The notes under the pieces were generated by a model. It did no database searches. It saw only the letters and a list, made by a program, of their open reading frames with translations, and was not told the DNA's origin. A stretch of 36,965 nt of DNA, taken from positions 1 through 36,965 of the forward strand of contig JAXEJQ010000037.1 in the NCBI GenBank assembly GCA_034101475.1. Direction: 5' to 3'. Each line of letters begins with the position of its first letter. The first letter of the stretch is position 1. Source of the stretch: Limivivens sp034101475. Its GTDB lineage: Bacteria; Bacillota; Clostridia; Lachnospirales; Lachnospiraceae. A program made the translations under genes and the position numbers. Shown here in pieces: positions 24,658 to 31,749 of this stretch.

Positions 24658-25381
24658 GCTTATATCCCCTCGGCGTCACCATCCGCCCATTGATATTTCT
24701 GGTCTGAGAATTCCCGATAAAAACCGTGGTAAACATATCCACCTGTCTGTCCCGAAGCTCCCCAAGAGTCATCACTTCCATCTCTTCTCCGTCCCGTCCG
24801 ATACTCTTCACCGTACCGCAGACCGTTTCCGGAGATTTGTGCTGTATCATCAGATCGCAGGCCTTCTGCAGGTAATCATGACGCTTTTTGCTGGAGGGAT
24901 TGTACAGGCAGATGACAAAATCCGCCTCGGAAGCGCACAGAAGCCGTTTTTCAATCTTTTCCCAGGGGGTCAGAAGATCACTCAGACTGATCAGGGCGAA
25001 ATCGTGAATCAGCGGTGCGCCCAGGACAGCCGCCCCTCCCGTGGCAGCCGTTACCCCCGGAATCACTTCCACTTCAATCTCCGGATAACGCTCCCCGATT
25101 TCCAGCATCAGACCGGACATCCCATAAACGCCGGCGTCTCCGCTGCAGATCATGGCCACATTTTTTCCCTTTGCTGCCTCCTCAAAGGCCAGCTCACAGC
25201 GGTCCACTTCCTTGCGCATGGGGGTGGTCAGGAACTCCTTGTCCGCAAAATGCTCCTTTACCAGATCCACATAAACCGTATACCCAACAATAACATCGCA
25301 GCTTTTCAGAGCGTTTGCCGCCCGCATGGTCATCTGCTCATATTCTCCCGGGCCAATGCCCACCACATAAATCTTACTCAA
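24650..25381 (-). CDS. cbiH: Cobalt-precorrin-3 C17-methyltransferase CbiH
   Basis: This S-adenosylmethionine-dependent enzyme methylates C17 and contracts the ring. The family N-terminus is SKIYVVGIGPGEYEQMTMRA, followed by MICSGDAGVYGM, IPGVTAATGGAA and VICLYNPSSKKR, all typical of CbiH/CobJ. The frame also contains an ATG at 25402, but a TTG at 25381 has GGAG exactly 8 nt upstream and gives the usual MSKIYVVG start, so I prefer TTG. With that start the gene overlaps the cbiG stop by 8 bp. At 243 residues it is the plain, unfused form. Confidence 0.93.
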   Translation of the reverse strand: MSKIYVVGIGPGEYEQMTMRAANALKSCDVIVGYTVYVDLVKEHFADKEFLTTPMRKEVDRCELAFEEAAKGKNVAMICSGDAGVYGMSGLMLEIGERYPEIEVEVIPGVTAATGGAAVLGAPLIHDFALISLSDLLTPWEKIEKRLLCASEADFVICLYNPSSKKRHDYLQKACDLMIQHKSPETVCGTVKSIGRDGEEMEVMTLGELRDRQVDMFTTVFIGNSQTRNINGRMVTPRGYKHD

Positions 25382-26429
25382 AGTCCACACTCCATTTCTC
25401 AAGGGCCAGGGCCACAGTCACGCCATTCCCCGCCATTTTTTTCTGTATCAGTTTTCCGTTTCCGCTGGCCAGCACAGCGCTTCGCTCACAGACATTGTTC
25501 ACACCGGTCACCGATGTTACAAAATCCGAAGCGGAAAAATCTCCCTCCACACGCAGCAGCTCCTGTGCTGAAAACGTCCGAAACGGCAGTTTATATTTTT
25601 CACAAAAGTCCAGAATCCCCGGCTCTTCCTTTTTCAGATCCACACTGGCCGCCTGTCTGACGCACAAAACGGACAGATGATTCCTTCGCAGAGCCTCCAG
25701 AACCGCACTTTCGATTTCTTCCATGGTTTTTCCTTTTTTGCATCCAATCCCCAGGGTCACAATCCGTGGAATCAGATGCAGGGTATTGATAAAGGGATAT
25801 TTTTCTTCATTTAAAGAAAGAACCATTCCCGTTTTCCCGTCAAAAGGCTCTCCGTCCTTCAGAACCGTCAATTCCTCCGGCACCGGCCCCTCTACCGGAA
25901 ATTCACTGAGAAGTCCCACCGGCTTTTCATCCAGAATATCCGCCGAAACCGCTTTCGCCGCCTTCAGGCTATCAATGGCCAGGTTCTGCTTTTTCGCGAA
26001 CACATCCACTGCAAACCGCCCGTTCACATCCGTCGCCGTGGTAATCACCGGAATAGCTCCGGTGAGATTGGCCAGGACACCTGCCAGCTCATTGGCTCCG
26101 CCCAGATGGCCGGACATCAGCGAAATGGCAAAGACCCCCTTTTCATCCATCACCACCACCGCCGGATCCTGATCCTTTCGCTGCACATAGGGCGCAATGC
26201 TGCGCACCGCAATCCCTGTAGCTCCGATGAAAAGCAGGCCGTCCATCTTTTCAAACATCCGGCCTGTCCATTCCCGCAAGGGCTCCTTCAGCGGCAGAAG
26301 CCCCGTTTCTCCGGCATATTTCTCCATGGCCCAGGACTCCACCACATAGCCCTGAAGTGTCAGGGCCTGATTCAGGGAAGCATTCAGACGGCTTCCCCTG
26401 GCGGTAAAGCTGACGGATGCCAGCCTCAT
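25374..26429 (-). CDS. cbiG: Cobalt-precorrin-5A hydrolase CbiG
   Basis: CbiG opens the delta-lactone of cobalt-precorrin-5A, releasing acetaldehyde, a step found only in the anaerobic pathway. The 351-residue protein has the N-terminal CbiG domain (LLFIGATGIAVRSIAPYV and SLMSGHLGGANELA, about 90-150). A linker follows, then the C-terminal domain from about 230 (LGIGCKKGKTMEEIE, LSVLCVRQAASVDLKK). It overlaps cbiF by 4 bp (ATGA) and cbiH by 8 bp. With CbiD it marks the pathway as cobalt-early. Confidence 0.95.
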   Translation of the reverse strand: MRLASVSFTARGSRLNASLNQALTLQGYVVESWAMEKYAGETGLLPLKEPLREWTGRMFEKMDGLLFIGATGIAVRSIAPYVQRKDQDPAVVVMDEKGVFAISLMSGHLGGANELAGVLANLTGAIPVITTATDVNGRFAVDVFAKKQNLAIDSLKAAKAVSADILDEKPVGLLSEFPVEGPVPEELTVLKDGEPFDGKTGMVLSLNEEKYPFINTLHLIPRIVTLGIGCKKGKTMEEIESAVLEALRRNHLSVLCVRQAASVDLKKEEPGILDFCEKYKLPFRTFSAQELLRVEGDFSASDFVTSVTGVNNVCERSAVLASGNGKLIQKKMAGNGVTVALALEKWSVDFE

Positions 26430-27184
26430 TTCGTCGCCTCGCGGAATTCCGTCGTAAAAGCAGGATTATACAGATCAGAACGGTTGTAATGGCTGTGAGT
26501 CACCACATCTCCGATGATCATCAGCGCCGTCTTTGTAATGTTGTTTTCCGCCGCCGTCTTCGCCAGCGTTCCGACGGTACATACAAAGGCCTTCTCGTCC
26601 TCCCAGGTGGCCTTGTATACGATGGCTGCCGGTGTATCCGCCGTATAGCCTCCCGCAATCAGCCGTTCCGACAGCTTCTCCAGCATCCCGGTACTCAGAA
26701 AGACCACCATGGTCGCCTGATGAGCCGCCAGGGACGCGATCTCTTCCTTCTCCGGCACCGGCGTTCTGCCTGCCATCCGGGTGATAATCACACTCTGGGA
26801 TACATCCGGAAGAGTATACTCCAGATTCAGAGCGCTGGCCGCTCCGCAGAAAGCGCTGACACCCGGACAGTAATCATAGGCGATACCTTTTTCATCCAGC
26901 ACATCCATCTGCTCCCGGATGGCTCCGTAAATGCAGGGATCTCCCGTATGCAGCCGAACAGTCACAAGACCTTTTTCCTCCGCCTCAAACATGACCTCCA
27001 GAACCTCCTCCAGGGTCATCTTCGCGCTATTATATACCGTACATCCCTCTTTTTTATAATCCAGAAGCTGTGGATTCACCAGGGATCCCGCATAGATAAT
27101 CACATCCGCTTCTTCCAGAAGCTTTTTCCCCCGCACGGTAATCAGATCCGCCGCTCCGCTTCCTGCTCCTACAAAATGAATCAT
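26426..27184 (-). CDS. cbiF: Cobalt-precorrin-4 C11-methyltransferase CbiF
   Basis: This S-adenosylmethionine-dependent methyltransferase acts on C11 of cobalt-precorrin-4. The 252-residue protein begins MIHFVGAGSGAADLITVRG, the CbiF/CobM signature, with YAGSLVNPQLL, VRLHTGDPCIYGAI and CPGVSAFCGAASAL following. It overlaps both neighbours by 4 bp, fitting strict coupling inside the operon. Its product is the substrate of CbiG, encoded next. Confidence 0.95.
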   Translation of the reverse strand: MIHFVGAGSGAADLITVRGKKLLEEADVIIYAGSLVNPQLLDYKKEGCTVYNSAKMTLEEVLEVMFEAEEKGLVTVRLHTGDPCIYGAIREQMDVLDEKGIAYDYCPGVSAFCGAASALNLEYTLPDVSQSVIITRMAGRTPVPEKEEIASLAAHQATMVVFLSTGMLEKLSERLIAGGYTADTPAAIVYKATWEDEKAFVCTVGTLAKTAAENNITKTALMIIGDVVTHSHYNRSDLYNPAFTTEFREATK

Positions 27185-27873
27185 GCCTCACTGGCCTCCT
27201 TTACAATAATTAATGAATAATACCCCGCATTATCCGGGATCTCTTCCACGCTCCGGTAAATCCGTTCCTCCGGCATGCCGCAGTTTTCAATCATAACCGC
27301 CCGGGCATCCATGGCCTTCAGCTGCTCCTTCACCGCGCCCATTTTCTTTCCTGCCTTCATCAGAACCTTGGTGCCCGGCAGCTTCAGCGCCTCCTCGATC
27401 TGATAGGAAGCGGGGATCACATGCAAAGGCTCCGCCTTTTCCACCAGTCCCATATTCATCCTTGCCGCAACGGCACAGAAGGACGTAATGCCGCTGACAA
27501 TCTCTGCTTCCCAGCCTCTGTCCAGAATCCGCTTATGAACATACAGATAGGTAGAATACACCGTGGGATCTCCCAGGGTCAGAAATACCACATTTTTTCC
27601 TTCCTTTAAATAACGCTCCACCTGGTCTGCCGCATGACTGTGATTTGCCTCCAACACCTTCGGCTCCTTCGTCATGGGCATGGGCAAAGCCAGAAGTTCC
27701 TTATCCGCCAGCTCCGGTACCGCCTGAACAGCGATCTGGTATGCCACGGTCTCTTTTGGCTCCTCCCCCGGAAGAGCGATGACCTGGTTTTCTCTGATCA
27801 GACGTACTGCCTTTAATGTTAATAATTCGGGATCACCCGGGCCGATGCCCAGGCCGTATAACCTTCCTGCCAT
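27181..27873 (-). CDS. cbiL: Cobalt-precorrin-2 C20-methyltransferase CbiL
   Basis: This enzyme transfers a methyl group to C20 of cobalt-precorrin-2, the first committed ring methylation after cobalt insertion. The 230-residue protein begins MAGRLYGLGIGPGDPELLTL and contains the conserved VVFLTLGDPTVYSTYLYV and VSGITSFCAVAARM segments of CbiL/CobI. An AAGGAG lies 7 nt before the ATG. It is separated from cbiD by 130 bp of repeat DNA, the only large gap inside the operon. Confidence 0.95.
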   Translation of the reverse strand: MAGRLYGLGIGPGDPELLTLKAVRLIRENQVIALPGEEPKETVAYQIAVQAVPELADKELLALPMPMTKEPKVLEANHSHAADQVERYLKEGKNVVFLTLGDPTVYSTYLYVHKRILDRGWEAEIVSGITSFCAVAARMNMGLVEKAEPLHVIPASYQIEEALKLPGTKVLMKAGKKMGAVKEQLKAMDARAVMIENCGMPEERIYRSVEEIPDNAGYYSLIIVKEASEA

Positions 27874-27910
27874 TTTCTATCTCCTTTTTCTGTATATTTG
27901 TGAATGTTTT

Positions 27911-27997
27911 CGTCGATTTTGTGAATGCTGCGTCCCAGTGGGACGGGTTAAACGCCGACCGCAGCGAAGCGCAGACGCGAGGCATGGAAAATCGACG
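27911..27997. repeat. Structured inverted repeat between cbiD and cbiL
   Basis: CGTCGATTTT (27911-27920) and AAAATCGACG (27988-27997) are perfect 10-bp inverted arms, extended by partly matching GTGAATGC and GCATGG. Inside are a smaller dyad (CGTCCCAGTGGGACG, 27931-27945) and a GC-rich core. In the operon mRNA this would fold into a branched hairpin. The right arm runs into the dispersed repeat that covers the cbiD 3' end. Confidence 0.7.
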
Positions 27998-28021
27998 GCA
28001 GGCTCATTTGTATGGTAACTC
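27988..28021 (-). repeat. Dispersed repeat, copy 2, overlapping the cbiD 3' end
   Basis: On the minus strand this 34-bp stretch matches 31 of 34 bases of 2724-2757. It includes the last codons and stop of cbiD (GAGTTACCATACAAATGA encodes ELPYK and stop) and then runs into the inverted repeat. Confidence 0.75.
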
Positions 28022-29173
28022 ATCTGTATCAATGGTCACAAATTTTTTCAGGAGCTCCTCCGCTCCTTCTGTCTGCCCCAGCCAGCCATGATTATTGGAA
28101 AATAAAATCGCTTCTGTCTGAAGAGCCTGTCCGCAGCGGTGCTGCAGATAATAGCCAACCTTCGAAACGATCTGCTCCATCACCGGCTCCAGCATTCCCT
28201 CTTCTTTCAGGATATCCACTGCTTCTTCCGTGGTAATGGTATCCAGCAGCCGTTTTGCCAGATCCCGGTCCGCTCCTGCCCGGATGGCATGAGCGCAGAA
28301 AAGCTCTGCTCTGGAATCCGCGCATCTGGAATGGGTATTCATAATCCCGCCGGAAACTTTAATAAATTTGCCGATATGCGCCACAAACAGGATCCCCCGA
28401 ATGCCCAGATTCACAGCCGCATCCAGGGTCTCCCCCACATAATTGCTGCATTTCATGGACTCCTCCACACGGATGGTTTCTTTATTTTTCAGGAAATCCC
28501 GTCCGTAATTTCCCGGAGTCACCAGCAGATACTCCGCGCCATTTTCACGGCGCATTTTCATCTCTGTACGGATACTGGCAATCAGCGCATCTTCGCTCAT
28601 GGGAACCACAATCCCGCTGGTGCCCAGGACCGACAGTCCCCCTTCAATGCCGAGCCGCGGGTTAAAAGTTTTTTTCGCCACCTCTTCCCCGCCCGGAATG
28701 GAAATCACAATCCGCAGACCGCCGCCGTATTCCATCTCCTCACAGGCATCACGGACCTCCCGTTCAATCATCGCCCGGGGCACCTGATTGATGGCTGCCG
28801 CCCCAACCGGCTGCTCCAGGCCCTTCTTCGTAACCCGGCCGACTCCCCGGCCGCCGTCAATGACGATCCCGGTACCTTCCGCTTTCTCTGCCCTTGCACA
28901 TACCAGAAGCCCGTGGGTGGCATCCGGATCGTCGCCGCCGTCCTTGCGAACGGCACAGGAGGCGGTCTTTTCATCAAACTGCGCATCCAGAATCTCCAGC
29001 GTAAGCAGGATCCCTCTGGGTGTCATCAGTCTGGCGTACTCCTGTTTTTTCCCTCCCAGAAGCATCCTGGCCGCCGCCCCGGCCGCTGCCGCGGCACAGG
29101 ACCCTGTGGTATAGCCATAGCGCATTTTTTTATTGTCTTTGATAATAAAATAATTTTCCAGGCCAGTTTCCAT
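28004..29173 (-). CDS. cbiD: Cobalt-precorrin-5B C1-methyltransferase CbiD
   Basis: CbiD methylates C1 in the anaerobic pathway. The 389-residue protein shows the family N-terminus MRYGYTTGSCAAAAAGAAAR, then KDGGDDPDATHG, VGRVTKKGLEQPVG, and VAHIGKFIKVSGGIMNTHSR near residue 300. The frame extends four codons upstream to a TTG, but the ATG at 29173 is preceded by GGAGGAG at the right distance and is the likely start. It is the first gene of the operon, 86 bp after the riboswitch terminator. Its last five residues and stop are encoded by a dispersed repeat, so this C-terminus is probably not ancestral. Confidence 0.94.
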   Translation of the reverse strand: METGLENYFIIKDNKKMRYGYTTGSCAAAAAGAAARMLLGGKKQEYARLMTPRGILLTLEILDAQFDEKTASCAVRKDGGDDPDATHGLLVCARAEKAEGTGIVIDGGRGVGRVTKKGLEQPVGAAAINQVPRAMIEREVRDACEEMEYGGGLRIVISIPGGEEVAKKTFNPRLGIEGGLSVLGTSGIVVPMSEDALIASIRTEMKMRRENGAEYLLVTPGNYGRDFLKNKETIRVEESMKCSNYVGETLDAAVNLGIRGILFVAHIGKFIKVSGGIMNTHSRCADSRAELFCAHAIRAGADRDLAKRLLDTITTEEAVDILKEEGMLEPVMEQIVSKVGYYLQHRCGQALQTEAILFSNNHGWLGQTEGAEELLKKFVTIDTDELPYK

Positions 29174-29258
29174 GCTCTCCTCCAAAGGATATTTCTCATC
29201 CGTAACGGTTCAGTTTCTTCACAGAACAATGACTTCTGAACAGTTCCTCTCATTCATC

Positions 29259-29287
29259 AAAAAAAGAATCCCGCAAAGCGAGATTCT
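29259..29287 (-). terminator. Intrinsic terminator of the cobalamin riboswitch
   Basis: On the minus strand AGAATCTCGC-TTT-GCGGGATTCT, a 10-bp stem with one mismatch, is followed by seven T. It lies between the aptamer and cbiD, so it is the expression platform: B12 binding should favour it and stop transcription of the operon. Confidence 0.85.
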
Positions 29288-29361
29288 CTGCCTGGTGCAG
29301 ATCGCTTTTGCGCCAAAGTCCTCTCCGCCGCAGCGCGATCCTGCCCATGGGGCTTCTCTCC

Positions 29362-29508
29362 TTCACCGGTACCCGCAGCAAAGTTCCCGGTCCAGGTGGG
29401 TATCTGACTATACAGTAACGGACTTGCGCGGGACTTCCACCCGACTTCCCCATCTTTGCGTCCTTCCTCCCGTTTTCTGATTCCCGGAAGAACGCCTGCA
29501 CCGGTTTC
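29362..29508 (-). promoter_or_regulatory. Cobalamin riboswitch aptamer
   Basis: Read on the minus strand, the leader shows the aptamer landmarks in order. They are a 5' ACCGGTGCAGG, the core GGGTGGAAGTCCCGCGCAAG followed by TCCGTTACTGT, a B12-box-like AGTCAGATACCCACCT (29394-29409), and a closing ACCGGT at 29365-29370 that can pair with the 5' end. An intrinsic terminator follows 75 nt later, so control is by transcription termination. It governs the cbi operon. The stretch 29174-29651 holds only this aptamer, its terminator, its promoter and the eutP terminator. Confidence 0.88.
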
Positions 29509-29522
29509 TTTCAATCGTATTT

Positions 29523-29551
29523 ATTATATTCGTTTCACCCGTTCATGTCAA
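29523..29551 (-). promoter_or_regulatory. Consensus sigma-A promoter of the cobalamin operon
   Basis: On the minus strand TTGACA (29546-29551), a 17-nt spacer and TATAAT (29523-29528) match the consensus exactly. Transcription would begin near 29516, just ahead of the riboswitch aptamer. Confidence 0.9.
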
Positions 29552-29620
29552 TCCAAAGACCGGAACATTCCAAAAATAGGGAACCGTCCAAAGCTGCGCT
29601 TCCAGACGGCTGGAAATCAA

Positions 29621-29651
29621 GCAAAAACGCCAGGTGCTGCTGCACCTGACG
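29621..29651 (-). terminator. Intrinsic terminator of eutS-eutP
   Basis: CGTCAGGTGC-AGCA-GCACCTGGCG, a 10-bp stem with one mismatch, then TTTTTG, starts at the base after the eutP stop on the minus strand. It separates this unit from the cobalamin promoter. Confidence 0.85.
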
Positions 29652-30158
29652 TCACAAGATCTGATCTCGTTTTGTGGATTCTACGATCCTGGGCTTCTCG
29701 GCCTCCTCCTTATCCCAGGGAAGCACATCTCCCGGCTCCCGAAGATAATCCAGAATCTGCCAGATCCCCTCTCCTGTGTAGGAGCTGACCCGGAACACCG
29801 TCTCACACCCGGACAGCCGCAGCCAGCGTTCCGCCTGATCCGGATCCCCATAGGGCGAATCAATCTGAGTCACAATCCCGATCACCGGCCTGGTGGACTG
29901 GCTGACAATATTCGGGGGAAACAGCGAATAGGGCTCCTCTGCATTGATCAAAAGCCCCACCACATCCGCTTCGTAGGAATACAGCGCCAGCGCCCTGCCT
30001 AAATGGGCAGTCTCCGCGTACTCCCCGGGCGTGTCAATCACCACATCAAAATGGTTGACATACTGGGTCTTGTGATAATGAATATGCTCACCCTTTAAAG
30101 CCTGGCGCAGCGTGGTCTTGCCGCACTCACTCCGCCCCATCAGAATAATCTTCTTCAT
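29652..30158 (-). CDS. eutP: EutP/PduV-family microcompartment GTPase
   Basis: This is a small Ras-like GTPase (168 residues) of the EutP/PduV family, found in ethanolamine and propanediol microcompartment operons. The P-loop is GRSECGKTT (8-16), the switch region holds DTPGEY (about 42-47), and a TQID motif (about 97-100) gives base specificity. The PduV N-terminus has been reported or modelled to dock on the PduU pore protein, and here the EutS/PduU homologue is encoded immediately upstream, 7 bp away. GAGGAAGG precedes the ATG. No other eut or pdu genes are in the window. Confidence 0.88.
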   Translation of the reverse strand: MKKIILMGRSECGKTTLRQALKGEHIHYHKTQYVNHFDVVIDTPGEYAETAHLGRALALYSYEADVVGLLINAEEPYSLFPPNIVSQSTRPVIGIVTQIDSPYGDPDQAERWLRLSGCETVFRVSSYTGEGIWQILDYLREPGDVLPWDKEEAEKPRIVESTKRDQIL

Positions 30159-30165
30159 GCCTTCC

Positions 30166-30546
30166 TCACGTCCTGGTCACTTCACAGATGGTAAAATTCA
30201 GCTTTTCCCGCAGATAGGCCGTAATCGCGGAAATCGCGGATTCCACCTCCGCCACCCGTCCGGTAAAGATCAGGGTCCCGCTGAAACGGTCAATAAATCC
30301 CATGTCAATATTCGCCGTCTTCATGGCAATATCCCCGGCAATCACTGATATCTCAGCCGGACTCATGCTCAGGATTCCAATGGCGGCACGCTTGTAATCA
30401 AGCTGCGGATCCAGTCCCAGCTTCTTGTAAATAATCGGATCAGGGCTGGCAATCACATGGGCCAGGGTAACCTGCTTGCCCGGTACCAGCTCCTGAATAA
30501 TACGCATCTTCTGTTCATTGGCAGCCGTTAAATCATTCAGATCCAT
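30166..30546 (-). CDS. eutS: EutS/PduU-family microcompartment shell protein
   Basis: This shell protein has the circularly permuted BMC fold that forms flat hexamers capped by a small beta-barrel. The conserved IIQELVPGKQVTLAHVIA, AIGILSMSPAE and GFIDRFSGTLIF segments match EutS closely. At 126 residues it is slightly longer than E. coli EutS, with about 12 extra N-terminal residues and a short insertion after residue 40 or so. The second of two adjacent ATGs (30546) has the better spacing from AAGGAG. It is the first gene of a two-gene unit with eutP. With only one shell protein here, a complete compartment must be encoded elsewhere. Confidence 0.9.
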   Translation of the reverse strand: MDLNDLTAANEQKMRIIQELVPGKQVTLAHVIASPDPIIYKKLGLDPQLDYKRAAIGILSMSPAEISVIAGDIAMKTANIDMGFIDRFSGTLIFTGRVAEVESAISAITAYLREKLNFTICEVTRT

Positions 30547-30588
30547 CATAGACTCCTTTTCCGCTTCTCAACTCCCCGTGATATTTTT

Positions 30589-30617
30589 ATAATACAACAC
30601 AATCCCACATAATACAA
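30589..30617 (-). promoter_or_regulatory. Sigma-A promoter of eutS-eutP
   Basis: On the minus strand TTGTAT (30612-30617), a 17-nt spacer and TATTAT (30589-30594) lie about 40 bp upstream of eutS. The leader is short and shows no two-component antiterminator hairpins. Confidence 0.65.
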
Positions 30618-30701
30618 GAACTTTTTTCCATTCCGCAAACCTTTCACCAGCGCTCAGGCTCTGTCTCAATGGCGTTTCCAGAAACTTATGTTCCATTCTA
30701 A

Positions 30702-30730
30702 TTGACAACTGCACGCAGAACAGATACAAT
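30702..30730 (+). promoter_or_regulatory. Sigma-A promoter of the second NitT/TauT-like operon
   Basis: TTGACA (30702-30707), a 17-nt spacer and TACAAT (30725-30730) lie 38 bp before the binding-protein gene. No riboswitch-like structure fits in the short leader. Confidence 0.8.
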
Positions 30731-30768
30731 AATTTTATCAATTACGTGAAAGGAAGAAGGTCTGTCAA

Positions 30769-31743
30769 ATGAAAAAATCAATTCTGCATCTTGCTTCCGG
30801 CGCCCTGTGTGCTTCCCTCCTTCTGGGCGGAAGTCTCTCCGCATGCGCCGAAGGCCCCAGTTCCGTCGGTTCCCTGAAGGGCCCCACCTCCATGGGACTT
30901 GTCCAGTTTATGAATGAGGAAGAAGCTTCTGCCGATCCCCGGTTTTCCTTTACCATGGTAACCGCCGCGGATGAACTCACCGCTCTGTTTACCGGAGGCG
31001 ATGTGGATTTCGCCCTGCTTCCCGCAAATGTGGCCAGCGTTCTCTACAATAAGACCAACGGAAACGTTCAGGTCATCGATATCAATACGCTGGGCGTCCT
31101 CTATCTCGTCACTGCAGATGCATCCATCTCCGGCGTGGGCGATCTGAAGGGAAAAACCATTTATACCACCGGAAAGGGGCAGACCCCGGAGTATGTCCTC
31201 TCCTATCTGCTCACTGCCAACGGGATGACTGCCGAGGATGTCACCATTGAATTCAAATCCGAAGCCACCGAAGTTGTTTCCGTTCTGGCCCAGGATCCCA
31301 CAGCCATCGGCGTACTTCCCCAGCCCTTTGCCACTGTTGCCTGCCAGCAGAATGAAACTCTGCAGATGGTATCCGACCTCACAGCAGAATGGGACAAAAC
31401 AGACAAGGGTTCCCTGGTGACCGGCGTCACGGTCGTGAAAAAAGCTTTTGCGCAAGCCAATCCAGAGATTGTGGAAGATTTCCTGGAGGCCCATGAGGAT
31501 TCCGCAGAATTCGTCAATGGCAATACCGAAGAGGCCGCAGAGCTGGTAGCCTCTTATGGGATCGTGGAAAAAGCCGCCATTGCTGCCAAGGCTCTTCCCA
31601 AATGCAATATCACCTATCTGGATGAAGAAGAGATGAAAACTGCATTAAGCGGCTATCTCCAGGTTCTCTTCGATCAGAATCCGGAATCCGTCGGCGGCAC
31701 GCTTCCCGGAGATGATTTCTACTATATGGAATCAGAAGACTGA
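30769..31743 (+). CDS. NitT/TauT-like ABC transporter substrate-binding lipoprotein
   Basis: This extracellular binding protein of 324 residues begins with a lipoprotein signal ending in a lipobox (GSLSAC, Cys near 26). It has the NMT1/THI5-like periplasmic fold: a KGPTSMGLVQFMNE opening, FTGGDVDFALLPANVASVLY, then GVGDLKGKTIYTTGKGQTPEYVL with the ligand-binding hinge. It ends in an acidic tail (YYMESED). It starts an operon with a permease 6 bp downstream and an ATPase. Related proteins bind nitrate, sulfonates, pyrimidine or thiamine precursors; the ligand here is not known. Confidence 0.87.
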   Translation: MKKSILHLASGALCASLLLGGSLSACAEGPSSVGSLKGPTSMGLVQFMNEEEASADPRFSFTMVTAADELTALFTGGDVDFALLPANVASVLYNKTNGNVQVIDINTLGVLYLVTADASISGVGDLKGKTIYTTGKGQTPEYVLSYLLTANGMTAEDVTIEFKSEATEVVSVLAQDPTAIGVLPQPFATVACQQNETLQMVSDLTAEWDKTDKGSLVTGVTVVKKAFAQANPEIVEDFLEAHEDSAEFVNGNTEEAAELVASYGIVEKAAIAAKALPKCNITYLDEEEMKTALSGYLQVLFDQNPESVGGTLPGDDFYYMESED

Positions 31744-31749
31744 GCATCT

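Noticed and set aside
22741..24693. A 650-codon plus-strand ORF opposite the CobK-CbiE-CbiT fusion
   Set aside because: It is the antisense shadow of a strongly recognised gene; its translation resembles no family, is rich in His, Arg and Pro, and has no ribosome binding site.
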